Part shown: positions 1 through 28,800 of the stretch, piece by piece
How the letters are laid out: each line of letters begins with the position of its first letter
Numbering within the stretch: the first letter of the stretch is position 1
Assembly (NCBI GenBank): GCA_030141605.1
Contig: JAQGDQ010000069.1
Coordinates: 129,126 to 193,125 of the forward strand
Length of the DNA: 64,000 nucleotides
Direction: 5' to 3'
DNA from: Tubiluchus corallicola
Lineage: Eukaryota; Priapulida; Priapulimorpha; Priapulimorphida; Tubiluchidae
Made by a program: the position numbers and the translations under genes
The notes under the pieces: model-generated
What the model saw: the letters and a program-made list of their open reading frames with translations, nothing else
Databases searched by the model: none
Told to the model about the DNA's origin: nothing

Positions 1-75
1 ATAACCATTGGCTAATATAACCTTTTTTTAAGTTTCGACAACAAATAAAATTTTTATTACTAGTATTAGCAGTAC

Positions 76-237
76 TTGCGAGAACATCAGTTACAACTGT
101 AAAAGAAAAGAGCAAAGCTGGATTTAAGAAAATATTTTATCAGACATAGGATAATTGATTTGTGGAATGGTTTACCTCAAAGGGACATGGAAGCAGTTAA
201 AGTTAATAACTTTAATCAGTTTAAAGGGGGCAACTAA
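76..237 (+). mobile_element. LINE (non-LTR retrotransposon) C-terminal relic
   Basis: The plus frame reads LDLRKYFIRHRIIDLWNGLP, the conserved tail of non-LTR reverse transcriptase ORFs (arginine-rich stretch, then R-x-I/V-x-x-WN-x-LP, then a short F-x-x-FK). The frame has one internal stop upstream of LDLRKYF and ends in TAA after FNQFKGGN. Only the last roughly 50 codons survive in the window, so this is a dead fragment whose 5' part is missing or lies left of the window. Confidence 0.7.
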
Positions 238-1006
238 ATGTATGTTAATGCTATTGAGGAACAAAATACAGATGGGATTCACGAGAAACAAGTCTGCAGA
301 CACTGAGTTGTTTTTGGCCCATGTTTATGCGTATAATGTATCAAGTATAATGCATGAGTAATAAGTTTTGTACTTAAAGTGCAAATGCCACAAAAAAGTA
401 ATTTAGAAATTGAGTGTATGGCATAACCCACTTTTGGGCAAACAGGAATATAAAGTGACGAAGGATGATCTTCGTCAATGTAAACGCTTAAGTTCAGCTC
501 AGGTAAGCAGAATTTCAAAATACTATTATAACACAGTTTAATAACAAAATATTTTTAAAGAATCATTTACCTTGACACAGTTGGGGTGCCACTTAATTTC
601 TAAATTATGGTATGTTTCAATAAAAGCTACATTACTAGTGACTCTATTACAATTTCGTAAATGAAACATTTCTGCAGCTTTGTCAAACTGTCAAAACACT
701 AAAGCGAGACAGCAATAATTATTCAGGAAAATGAGCAAAATAAGCACAGAAACACAACACTTCTAATTCATAAAATGGGTACAGCACATCTGCCCAGTTG
801 TTCCACAGCCAAGGTACAGCACGTTAGACAGGATCAACCACCCGAATATTTATAGTCTAGTATGCTTTTAAATATAAAAACAATTGACAAAAAACTTGTT
901 ATTAGTTTCTGTTGTATTATGATTGCTTAATTATGTGGGATACTTCTGCACAAATATTATCTGTTATTATCATTACCGGTTGTAAACGCGAAAAATAATT
1001 TGACAA

Positions 1007-1014
1007 TGACGTCA
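1007..1014. promoter_or_regulatory. CRE palindrome TGACGTCA, likely muskelin core promoter
   Basis: A perfect full cAMP-response element (TGACGTCA) lies 25 bp upstream of the muskelin ATG in a short locally GC-richer stretch. Full-site CREs bind CREB/ATF factors and are typical of TATA-less housekeeping promoters near the start site. No TATA box is evident at the usual distance. The binding role is inferred. Confidence 0.45.
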
Positions 1015-1038
1015 CGGAGGTGCGAAGCTAGCATCGCT

Positions 1039-16630
<15,592 letters not shown>

Positions 16631-19600
16631 GTGTTATCTCGTCATCATACTGTTGCCATAGCAACTAGCATATGCTTGTCTTTTGCGGATAGTTGTTTTT
16701 TAAGCTTTTGTTGCGGCAGTAGTTTGTCCACCATGGAAATCGTAGTTAATAGTTCATATTTTACTGAAACACCTATACAGTGACTAAACGTTTAGTTTTG
16801 GTTAAATCCACATTTGTTAGTAACAATGTAGCACTCATATAGTATAATAATTAGTGAATGCTACGATTAGGTGATACTGTTATCATAACATTTGTTCTGT
16901 CAACTTGAAATCTGAAGAAAAAATCAAATGTGAAAGCATTTGGTACAAATATAAATACCAAACATGAATTTAGTAGAAAACCTAAATTTGTTTACATATA
17001 GTAACTGTTAACTTTTTCAGTTATAGTGTATTTTATAAATGCTAACTTCTATCCCCCTTTAAGTTAGCAACAGTATTCAGTGCTTTAGCAATTAGTTAGC
17101 CTAAGTGAGAACTTTTACATGTAAAAGTTACATTGTTTGGTGGGTTATGAAATAAATTTTTTAGTAGCCTAAGTGAGAACTTTTACATATAAAAGTTACA
17201 TTGTTGGGTGGGTTATGAAATAAATTTTTTAATGTCTGTAATTCCCAATATTATGAAGACTATATCTAATTGGCAACTGTTTTTTTTTAAATGACCATAC
17301 GTTTCATTTTAATTATTAGTTCTAGACTCATGCGAGAGCAGCTGTACTAATCATGTCATCCATCGCAGTAGATTGTATTTATACTAGGCTGTCATTAGTC
17401 TGACAATAGTGGCCTCTATTGTTGATGTACTATACTGTCTAACGGGTAACGTAGCTACTAGTGTAAAAAAACTTGTGATGCAGTTTGTACAGTTATGTAT
17501 AAATGTAAATTGTATTCTTTTTAAACTGTTTGACTATCATTGTTTGCAATTTGATTTTATACATTTAGTTACTAAAAAACTTGTTGTTGAATTTGCAGTT
17601 TTTCAGCTTTTATCTGTGAAAGAAGTTTGCTTACCAAATCAGATCTGTAAACAAATAACAAAGTTTTCCACTTTGATGGGCACATACACAAGAGAACTAG
17701 AACTTCTGATTCATATAATTTATTAATATTTCCTAAATACCAGCAATATAAATTATATTAAATAAAACAATAATAAATTGAGGTGACTTAATACCCTTCA
17801 TCAAGATTTCACACCTGTATTTAGCAGCATAATTTTAAAAATGGGGATTTGGCGAAGCCATACATGAAAGGGTCCTTGCATATTTATAATGAAAATAATG
17901 ATAACGGATACCTACCCTGCAATTTGCTGCATGTATTGTAATTAATTAGCGCTATAACTAGTAGAATGAGCAAACAGCTCTGTCTTTCTAGAATAGTCGA
18001 TAATTAATGACTCGTGACAAGCATTAAAAACTTGCTAAGATTTCTTGGTTTTTGAACAGGTGATGGGTGATACGAAAAAACAGGGGTAAGGCAAAATGGT
18101 AGCAAACTAGCCAAGTTTGAAAAGCTTTAAAACATTACTAAGAAAATGACACTTCTAGCAATAAACTACAAGATGTTGTAAGCAGCTGAATTGAAATAAC
18201 AAGAAAATACCAGTATTCCTATCAATCATAAAGGTAAACTAACAACATTTTGATAAAATTCATAAACTAGGAACAACTGAACATGTCTGCAGTCATGAAA
18301 ATGATGACCGCATTTGTGCTTTACAGAAGAATTTGCACTTACGGAAAAAAGTAAAACACAGTGTTTCACTAGTCACAAATAAATTGATTAAATGAAAAAC
18401 CACCTATGCATTAACACATATAATAAATAATCACCATATATCGTTATTAACACATAAAAACAGCCACGAAAATTCACCTGACCTACATAATATTATGTAA
18501 AAACTAAAATTAACATGTTCAACCCTAGAAAATGGCTCAAGTCACCGAGTTATTAAACAAATAGGTTGTTGCCTAATATGACAGTTGACATTAAAATGCA
18601 TTGCAGTAACCAGAGCTATATATATGGTGCTGTAAATCTTTTCAAACACTACTTAGTACTTAGCAGCAGATAGAAAATACGTATGTACATGAATTTTTTT
18701 GCCAGTGTTTGATTTTCTTGAGTAATTTGCTCTAAATATTTTCATCAGAAATGTTTAAACACAGAGCCAGACAAACACTGTTACTCTGGTTGCAAAACAT
18801 TCTCACTTCATTTCTAGTTTCACTTTTACACTTTTGATTATAAATTTTGACACAGACATCATTAATCAGTTAACTCCTGATTAACTGAAATTTCCTGATA
18901 CTCTTTAAAGTTTACCTGTTTCTGCACATTCACTGCAATTAAAGTACTGCACTAACGTGTAACTGTGTAAGACCTCACCACAAACATACTAATATAAACA
19001 ATAACATAGATGCAGCAAAAACTCTATTTATAAAACTAAACAATACAGTCAGATCTTTTTAGAATGAAACAATAAATTTTTCAACATGATTGTTTTCATA
19101 CCAACTGCAAGTTTTATCTAACTTCATAATTGTGCTACAGTCTAAAAAGTTAAACGGTCCATTCTAAGCCTAATGAACCAATTAATATTCAACTAATCAA
19201 CTAATGCCAAAAATACCAGTTTGCAATTCGTACTTTGAGCTAAATTCTCCAGTTTACAAAACATAATGTAGCCGCATAATACGGTATTACAGATTCCCAA
19301 GCAAACGCCAACTTCTGCACCTGCTATCAATAATACAAAAATAAAACAAAAGTAAGAAAATGAACCATAAAACTTCACTGAGTACCAACACATGGCTGTC
19401 CATAAGTTCATCCACGTGTGCATTATCACTCACATAATTAAACTGCTTTTAATAGTAGCAAATATAAATGCATGAACTGCAAAACTTTAAATTAAAAAAG
19501 GAATAAAATTTTTGAAAACTTTGCATCAAAATCTCATCAGAAGACTAAGTTATAAAGACTCTTTTATTCACAACTCTAGTATGATGTCTCTTCATTGGTA

Positions 19601-19819
19601 TTACGTAGAAGAACAGCTACTGCTATAAAATAGCTGGTTCAATGCTATTATGTCAGCTTTAAATGTAATTTTAAAACAAGAAGTTCTGTTTGTTTCTAAG
19701 AAGTTCAACAATAAAGGCTATCCATTAGTTCATTTATTCTAGAAACACTTGTGACACACAGCGCAACGAATTAGCAAATTACCATCAAAATTTAGCAGCG
19801 CCCGGCCATCTGGTTGTGA
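16631..19819. other. Tail-to-tail spacer: muskelin and AASS 3' flanks
   Basis: No coding exon is recognisable. The muskelin side carries AATAAA at 17151-17156 and 17219-17224. The AASS side carries minus-strand AATAAA at 19733-19738 and 19563-19568, roughly 85 and 250 nt after the AASS stop. The open frames at 17409-17726 and 19193-19429 have no splice context or recognisable motif. The remainder is AT-rich DNA in which I see nothing. Confidence 0.6.
17097..17232 (+). repeat. 68-bp tandem duplication carrying a poly(A) signal in each unit
   Basis: Two head-to-tail units, 17097-17164 and 17165-17232, each begin TAGCCTAAGTGAGAACTTTT and end with TGGGTTATGAAATAAATTTT. They differ at only a few positions. 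Each contains one AATAAA. Unit 1 also has the perfect palindrome ACTTTTACATGTAAAAGT; unit 2 has lost its symmetry at the centre. The pair sits about 470 nt after the muskelin stop codon, where the mRNA 3' end would be expected. Confidence 0.85.
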
Positions 19820-22800
19820 TTACTGAACTTCTTCAGGTGTGGATGTTGACTCCACTGCTTTTATACCCTCGTATTTTAGACGTGTCAGCATCGGTCGGTA
19901 TATTTCAGGAAAAAGTGGTGTAAAAATTCCTTTGTATTGAATCTCATCTGAAAAACGATATAAAATGTAAAATGTAGGACCTGAAAATTGATACATAACT
20001 GGCTCCACCCAATATAAATAGGTGTGTGGGTGTATGTGCGTGCGTGTGTGAAATAGAATGTGTTTATTAATAAAGTTATCTATTCTTATAAACTGCCAAA
20101 TGAATAAGTGGAAGGGAAAACACATGTCATGATAACAGACACAGCTGGCAGAAAGGATTTTCATAAGTTTGGTCTTCAAAAAGCATTACAGGATCGAAAT
20201 TTATGCTTTCTTTTTAAAAGATCTGTGGACTTTAATAGGAAATGCAGCACTGAGCAAAATTGTAGCAGATAACATTATACTTGTTTAAGCCAAAATACGC
20301 ACCTTCCATAACCATTTTAGCTGCAATGGCACATGGGTAACCAACAGTTTTTGCCATCGCGGAGTAACCATTAGGCTCACCATACACAACAAGGTCAATG
20401 TGCCGCCTTTCCAACTCCCTGTCAGGTCTCTCGTATTCCACATCATGCCTGAGTATAACTATGTCTCTTTCTCCTGGGGCTATAAGACAACAATAATATA
20501 TGGATTAGCAGAATGAACCAGAAATAAAGCCCATAGTATAGTCACTATAAGCATATGGGAAAGCATGCTCATGATAAGGTTTCCTATACTGTTCTACTGA
20601 ACCATCAAAAGCTATGTGGAAAATATTATCACGTATCTTGTCTATCTCAGTCTTTTTAATAGTTATCCATTTCTCTTTCTTTACTTGGTTATACAAGAAA
20701 GGGTTTATCTTAGCCATTGTTTTTAGCCATTTTATTAGCAATAAGTTTTTGTAATTCCTTCTTCTGAAGATGACAGCTTCTGATTTTGATGCGCCATGAC
20801 TATCCAGAATCGTGAGTTGTAAAGAAAGAGAGATACAACTAACGTTGCAAAAATTCTCAATATCGTTTGTAAACTTTAAAAAAACCTCTGAAGAGAGAAA
20901 AAAGTGATTCAAGAGATGACGACAACGTTCTCAATGAAAGTAAGATCCAAAGGGCATCAATGACACCAAATGATATGTTTAACTGCGCTAAACTATTAAC
21001 TGTAGTTACTAATCTCACCGGCACCTTTTTAGGCAAATAACCTGTTTTTAATAGGCAACAAGGTGATAACATTTAGTACTATCCAATATAACTTACCATA
21101 AGCTAATTGCTGAGCTAGATAATGAGAAAGTGTAGCTAGTGGGGTATCACGCTTACTCACGACCACATCTGATAATAAACCAAGCCTGGAAATAAACAAG
21201 ATTAATCACAACTTTTCGCATAGATAAAGGATAAGGTCCTTTGATAGTCAACGACTGTGAAAGATGACGTATGCAAGGCTTCTTATGTTTGTTGTTAAAT
21301 GTATTTATGAAGCCCTTTTCTCGCAAATTCTAAAAACTGTTTGTTAATTCTGTCATATTTATATATATGAATACATTTTATACCTACCGATTTATTGCAT
21401 TGAATTGAAACAGGCTACTATCAAGTTTTTCATAAATATTGTCCTTGAGTTTTTCTAACAGGATATCACTGGATTTGTTCAGTAATGTGCACATAAGTTT
21501 TTTCTGAAATAAAATTTCATACATTATTGAGATATTCTCTTCAAAAATCACTGGTTTTGGTTGAAGTTTTGCAAACAATTATTAACAGCGGTTAAAGTCG
21601 GCGCCATCGGTACCATCAGTGATTAAAATTATTGTCTGGTTTTTATAGATTAGGTTAAACTAAGAATCCACCGAAAATGAAGCAACACTCATTTTGAATT
21701 GGCATGGTATTCTGAGCAATTCTGACCATTTTTACAGTTGTAACACTTTTCAGTGTGAGGTGGGACGTAATATAGGATTTTCAACGGAGAATTCGCAAAG
21801 GATACCTTGCAATTAGATAGGTAAATTCAACAATTTCGAATGTCAAGCAAAAAACAGCCCTTGCGCACGTATCATCTGAAAGTTTGTAATTAGATAAACT
21901 AAAGTTCTTTGGAAGATCTGAAACATCGATACGTGAAGCACGTGAAATATCAAGTCAGTGGGGACTTCTACGTCATTTTACAGTTTTCTGATCAGCAAGG
22001 AAGACTTTAGAAAAACTCGTACGCTCAATAAAGGTGTATGCACAAGCTGTGGGTCCTCATTTTAGCTGTTGCTTTTCACTCGTGATAACAATTCCAATTG
22101 AACATAACAGAGAGACATTCAACTTTATTGTTCAAAATGCGCATTTGCTTGCTTATTTCACATTTTCTAGCTTCACATTTAAAAATACATTTGCGCAAGA
22201 AGCCAATAGATGACAGCACATACCCACGTGATTTCCGGACCATCTGGATGCAAACTTGGATGTGGATTCTCATCTATCAGTCCAAGGGTGATTAACCCCT
22301 GCAAAGCCTCACAATAACCTTTGTAACGCAGTGTACCTCGTAGAATAGTGTGTGCTGATTCTATACCATACGCTTTGGCATATACAGTAGAATCCCTGAA
22401 ATTCATACACACATTTTTCAATTATTTTTTTCAGCATCTGTTTGTCAAATTGCAAGTAAGTTTTTTTAACATGGTCCTGGTTAACACTTTACCTACTACC
22501 TACCTGTTAGGAATTCCTTCCAGGTTGAAGCCAGGTAAAAAATCCATGTCTTCCACATAGTGTAGAACCTTCCCATTTGGTCCGATGTCCATTACCTCTC
22601 CATTTCTAAGATAGCGTGCACCACTCAGTGCATTTCGCAGTACCCCCCAAGGACTCCAGCTGTAAAATAAAAAGCTTCATTAAGCAAATCATTAAGCATA
22701 TTAGACAAAAACATTAAAGTATCAATAAACGAAAAACAGCAATCCAAAACAAAACAAAAAGTAAGTGCTTTCTTCATGGGTGTATTAAGACGCCCCAGGC

Positions 22801-25800
22801 TGATAATGATCAATTCCACCCATACCAATAGCGGTTGTTTAATAATTTAAAATTAAAAATGTTTATATATATATATGAGATGTAATTTGCAGCTTGTGCT
22901 GTATTAGTAGCACTATTACCTAATAACCACATGGTTACTGTTAAATACACACAGATGTCATGCATTTGCATAATCATTATACTAATGCAGACTGTGAAAT
23001 GGTTGTGGTGTATTGGCTTTTATCTGTTAATTATCCGAACTACAGGCTATAGTATATAATTGTGCAAATTATACTTGAGCATTATATAGAACCAGACTCA
23101 ATAATAAATTGTGGTGTGTTATAACTAAGGGCATTCTACGTGTAATTCAGCAATTGATTGCATTTGCAACTACGTCTCCAAAATTTTTGGCAGTCTCCAA
23201 GGAAAATAAAAAACAAAAACTACACATACTTTCAATCAAGTATTTAAGAGAATTAGAGGAACATGCTACATTGCTAATATTAATCATTTCCCAGTTATAT
23301 TGTAATTTATCAGACTGCTATAGTATTTGTTCTTATAACATGCCTAAAGTCACAAAAAGAACTTAATTAACAGATTAACTACAAGATGCAAATTTCATCA
23401 CAAATATTAGCAGGAGAATTAAAGGATGCAGCATCCAACTCTCATCTATTATAAATGTTTAGATTCCTAATAACAAAAAGTATTAGTTGAAAGCAAAAAC
23501 AAACTGTCAATGTAAGCATTTGTAGTTTATACCTGTGACAACTTAGTTGTTTATTGCTGAAGGAATAGGTCAGTCGAGTCAACAGGCATCGGTGTACAAT
23601 TGGTGATTTATAAAAAAACAGAAACCCATTAAATGCACTTGAAGTGAATAGTATAATGAAGTAAGTAAAAAAGTAGGAAAAGTCGTTAAGTATCAGACTC
23701 GTACCTATTAAAATGTAAGATTAACAGCTCGCCATAAATTAAGTGTAAATCAGGCCAATTGATCTAATAGTTGTACTAATGTTGACTTCTGTATTAAGCA
23801 ACGTGCTATGCCATTTTCGACAACCTTAACGACAGCTAGGACTGAAGCTGGCTTAGTTAGTTTAGCAACGAACTATAAGCTCAAATGAATATAAGCTCAA
23901 ACACAATCATGCAGATTAGTGCTTTAAACAAAATATGGAAAAATTTGTCATTGTCCAGGGAGAACTACAAGAGATAAAAATACTTCAACACTTGATCCCT
24001 AAAAATCTGCAGCCACTCAAATTTTGGCAGCCTAGGCTATAGCCTAATTAGCCTAATGGTTAATTCTTCATAAAAGTATAATTAATTCAAAAATTTGTCA
24101 ATTTAAAATCGTAGAAAATCTTTCCAAGTTTACTAATAACAGCTTTGCAAATTTGTCTGCTTTAAAGATTTCTTACAGCAAATAAACATTCTACCGACTA
24201 CAATACAATTGCAGCGTAAACAAATATCTTTTCTATTCTTTCCAAAGAATAATCGTTTCTTAAGTGAATGCAGAAGCGACATTGTGAGGCTCAGCAATTT
24301 TATTCATGTATTTGTGTTGTTTAAATCAAATTAGCATATGAGACTTGCACAAGTTGTTTAACATATCATTCTTTAGAAAATAATTAAGTGTTTGCATAGA
24401 TTAATATGAATTCAATTTACCTGAATTTGTAACGCAGTGGGTTATCCGAAAACTCTGGAGCTGGAAGTCCTCCGCAGTACGAGACAAATGACTTCACTCT
24501 TCCACCGTTGTTCTCTATATCTTGGAAGCATTGCATTGCCAGTAGATGATCTATGCCAGGATCCAAGCCAACTTCATTTACGATGGTAATACCGGCATCC
24601 TTTGCTCTACGAAAGTTAAAAAAAGTCAGAAACTAGGCAAGCAATGGTTTCATGCTTTTCCAAAATTTATTTCTAGAAATACACTCGTAAAGAATAGTGT
24701 CAACACACAACAAAGTTAGAAAATTCAACACAAGCTCATGCTACACATAGGAATTACTGACAATCATAAAGACTGACAACAGCTTAACTGCACAAAACAA
24801 CAAGTTTATCCTTACGCATCGTTCAAAGCTCGGAGCTCATCAGAAACGTAACTAGTGGTAACCATATGGCTTTTGTGTTTGATGCATGACTTAGCAATCC
24901 GTGGATGCAGCGAGTATGGCAGCAAACTGAAATAAAATTATTATTCTTAATCCTTAAGAACACAAAGCTGCTCTCAGTTTACCTGCGCTCAGATATTCAA
25001 CTACACATCAACCTGAACTAAAGCCAAACTACAATTTCGTGAACATAACTTGTACACACAAGTTAGCAAAAAGCAAATGAAATGAAACTTGTTTTACCTT
25101 TTAATAAAAAGAAAGCCTTCGCTAATTTAGGTTTTTCAAGCATTGCTCCAATGTGTTGAAATAAGCCACCAATTGACATTAGAGCTTGCACTAAATTAGA
25201 TTCTTTTAAAGGAAACTAAAACCTCATCTTTCAAGTCTTTCAAGCAGATTTTAATGCATAAGTGGTGAATATTTTGTACATTTTTATGATTTATAGATAA
25301 GTCTAATTGTATTGTAATTTTTTATATTTTATCTAAATATTTTTAGTTATACAGCTTTTCTAAAGAAATTTTTATTGAAAGACCGCTTTATAAATAAATA
25401 CATTAACATTACTATTACAATAAAGTCCCGCTAAAGAATTTAAAATAAAATGCGAACTTTATAAACATGTGGTCCTAATAATGCTAGTTTTCTACCGCCT
25501 ACCTAATGACTAACTCGTGATCCCTGATGAGGTCGTCTAGTACTTCCCTGTCTTGTATCACATCGACAACTTGTGGTTCCACATTGCCAAACCGCTGAGA
25601 TAATTTGTGCACTTCATTTTTCAAGTCAGAAGCTGAAAAAAGAAAAGACATTAAAAAAATTATCGCTAACCGAACCAGGGTTGATAAATGATAAGAATAG
25701 TTAGCAAATCTTAACAAGATAGTTAACATCCACCACTTTAAACTGAACAGAAGTAAAAAACAGTCTTTATATTACTGACAATCTTGCACATTACCTAAGG

Positions 25801-28800
25801 AGCAGATTTCATTAGACAGGTTTCTAGTATGTCACATATACTGTAGATTCATATCAATCTAATAACACCATTAAGACATTTCTGTGTATGCATCAATGAA
25901 TACAAGCTATAACTCTGGAAATGTTTTATCATTCACGTAGTATCAGATGTAAACTACTCACCAACTGTTATCTCAAAATCAGGGTTACGAGAAAGGTACT
26001 CCACAACTGGCTCAGACACATAGCCAGCGCCAAGAATCAAAATCCTGTGGCCAAATGAATCTGAAGAGCTTGAAGGCCTGGTCCTGAAAAACAACAGAAA
26101 TCACTTACAAAGAAATCAGCAACAGAATTGCCATATTTGAATGGCTGTATCTCTTAGCTTTACATCCACAACTGAAGTAAGTATTATCAGCAACACAAAT
26201 TCTATACGAAAACAATAAAAAAGATTTCCTATTTTCATCGTAACTGCATAAAATAAAACTTTGAACCTCATAACAGATGCATTTTTCACTTCTACCTTGT
26301 AAACTACAAAACTAAAAACTCTTCAGCAAATGCAATTTTCGCTCAAAAATGAACATCAGTTTTACGTACTTTACTGACACTGGCTGAGCCATATCGTCAA
26401 AAGATATTTACACTGGTGCAGCCTATCATACTAACATAGCTTATTATATGCAAGTAAATTTACTTGCTATCAATTTTTGTACTTAAACTTTGAACTCTAT
26501 GATGTAAATATAAGGGTGCTATCAGCTACAAAACTCCTGATCTGCACAACTGTAAATGTAGAATACATAAATCTTATTGTTACATTGCCTACGAAGTAGA
26601 CTTAGTTTTGTCATCTCATAATTCTGGAATTATGCCAAGTTTAAGTGCTGACCATTCTACTAATTTACTTTGATACACTGAGTAAATGAATAACATTTTG
26701 CAAAAACATTTTTCAAAACGTTGTTTGCAATTGTAACAATTCGTAAAACAAATCCAGCAGTTGAAAAATAATAAATTGCAAGTTGTACACTGTTATATTC
26801 AAATTTTATCATAACGCATAATAAACATACCTAATTAACCGTTAGACAGATAACCTGGTCATTGCAAGCCAGAATTCTGAAAAGAATTTTGGTGCGAGTT
26901 CCGTGTTAGGAAAAGAAGACCAGCTGTTCTGATTAAACCAACACTATAAAACGCATCTTGTTATCTCAAAACACATCATTTTCACATCTCGTGTTAGAAA
27001 AGTATTATTTTCAAATGCAGAAATTAACTATAAGAAGCAAATCAACAGTTCATAATGCAATCTAACAAGTTTTTAACATTGTTCAAAAAATAAATTCAAA
27101 AGCCACATAAAGGGAAAATGTAGCTTGTCCTACCTGTTTATTTCTCGCAGTCGTGCTATGTACTCGAAGTTCGGGGCGAGTTTGCCATTTGATGTTATTA
27201 CAGCCTATAAGTACAAATACAACAACTGAGAATTAGTGCCAAAAATCAAGATTTGCCTTCAGTTATTAGTTGATAAAGCTTCAACAGCCAAAATTTTTAT
27301 TTTCATTTGAGAAATGCTTTCGTGTTTTAAGCTCGCTTTGAAATTTCATGTTGGCAACGATGTATTTTTTATTAGAGATCACCACAAAATTTCTATAGCA
27401 ACTACATGTAATTATGATAGTGTATCTTCAACAGTTCAAAGGTTCATTAAGATTCTGCAACTCGTTGTAGAATCTTCTAGTCTTACAAGCCGTTTTATTG
27501 TTTTATTGTTTTTCCATTACGACTTTCAATAACTGAAAAAGTACAATGCAACAATAATGAAACTTGCAAGGCAGTTACTTAGAAGTAGGGGCTCAAGCAA
27601 TAGCACAATATGCGGTAATTTTGCGTAAAAACGTAAAAAGTCAGTGGACATCGGTCGGTTTTGTAATTGTTACTCAAATTCTACGACTTTGAGCTATGTT
27701 CAATATCAAGATTTTATCACAAGTATAGAGGTGAGCTGGATTAGATGCGTATTAAATATTTTTTAAAAAGGAGGCATAGCCCAGTCAAGTAATTGGGGTC
27801 AAAATGTGAAAAATATTGCCATAACCATTCCAACTACTGTTGCACACTTGCAGTATTGTGTTATGATCTAGTATGTTTTTGCATGTGTGGGTGACTGGGT
27901 GGGGCAGGTGCGCATCAAGTTTTCTTCAAAAACTGGCTAGGGCCAGGTCACGAGACATGAGTGAAAATGTATAAAAAAGTTCAGGTCAATAGCTGGAAAG
28001 AACAGCAATTAGCACTAAAAGTGTTCTGCTGGTAGTTGGAATAGCACTTTAAACACCAAAGCAAAACAAAACAAACAACTGGACGAACTGGTTACAGTCA
28101 GTGGGCATTTGTTAGCTTCTGTAATAACCTCTAATAACTTAACAGTTTCAGTAATAGAGATGCTGTAATCTGCAAGATAAACATCTATTGTAAGTGCTCG
28201 ACCAATGGTCCAAAATATTGTTGATCTTGAGTCAAAGGGTTAAGATCAGTGGACGTTTGCCAATTTCCGCTATATCTCTTATGACTCTCAAAATTCAGTG
28301 CAGAGAGTGATTCATCATATAACTTACAGAATAGACCTTTACTGAAGTTCTTACAAAATAATAATTTTGATGACCCTGGCTCACTGGCTCATGGTCAGTT
28401 TTTACTACTACTTTAAATGACAGAAAAGTACAATGCTCAGAGTCATGCTAGTTACAGGACAGGCACATATAGTAAGAGCTTACATAAGGTAAAAAAATGT
28501 TTCAATTCTTCTTTCCACATTGTAATATTGCAGCAATTGTGCACACACTGCTGTTCCAGTTGCAATGAAATACATGGGCAAAATGTTTCAATTCTCCTTT
28601 TGACAGTGTAATATTGTAGCAATTGCAGTTGCATTGCAATTCATGATACTATTCGTGTTGCAGTTCAAATCATGTTCAGTTTTCAAAGTCTTTGTCATAA
28701 ACCATATTCTGGTACCACTACTACTATTAATGCTGTCAAAATACCCGAAGAGTCAGAACTTAGTGAAATTGAACAATAGTGGCTCAGTTTTACTAACATT

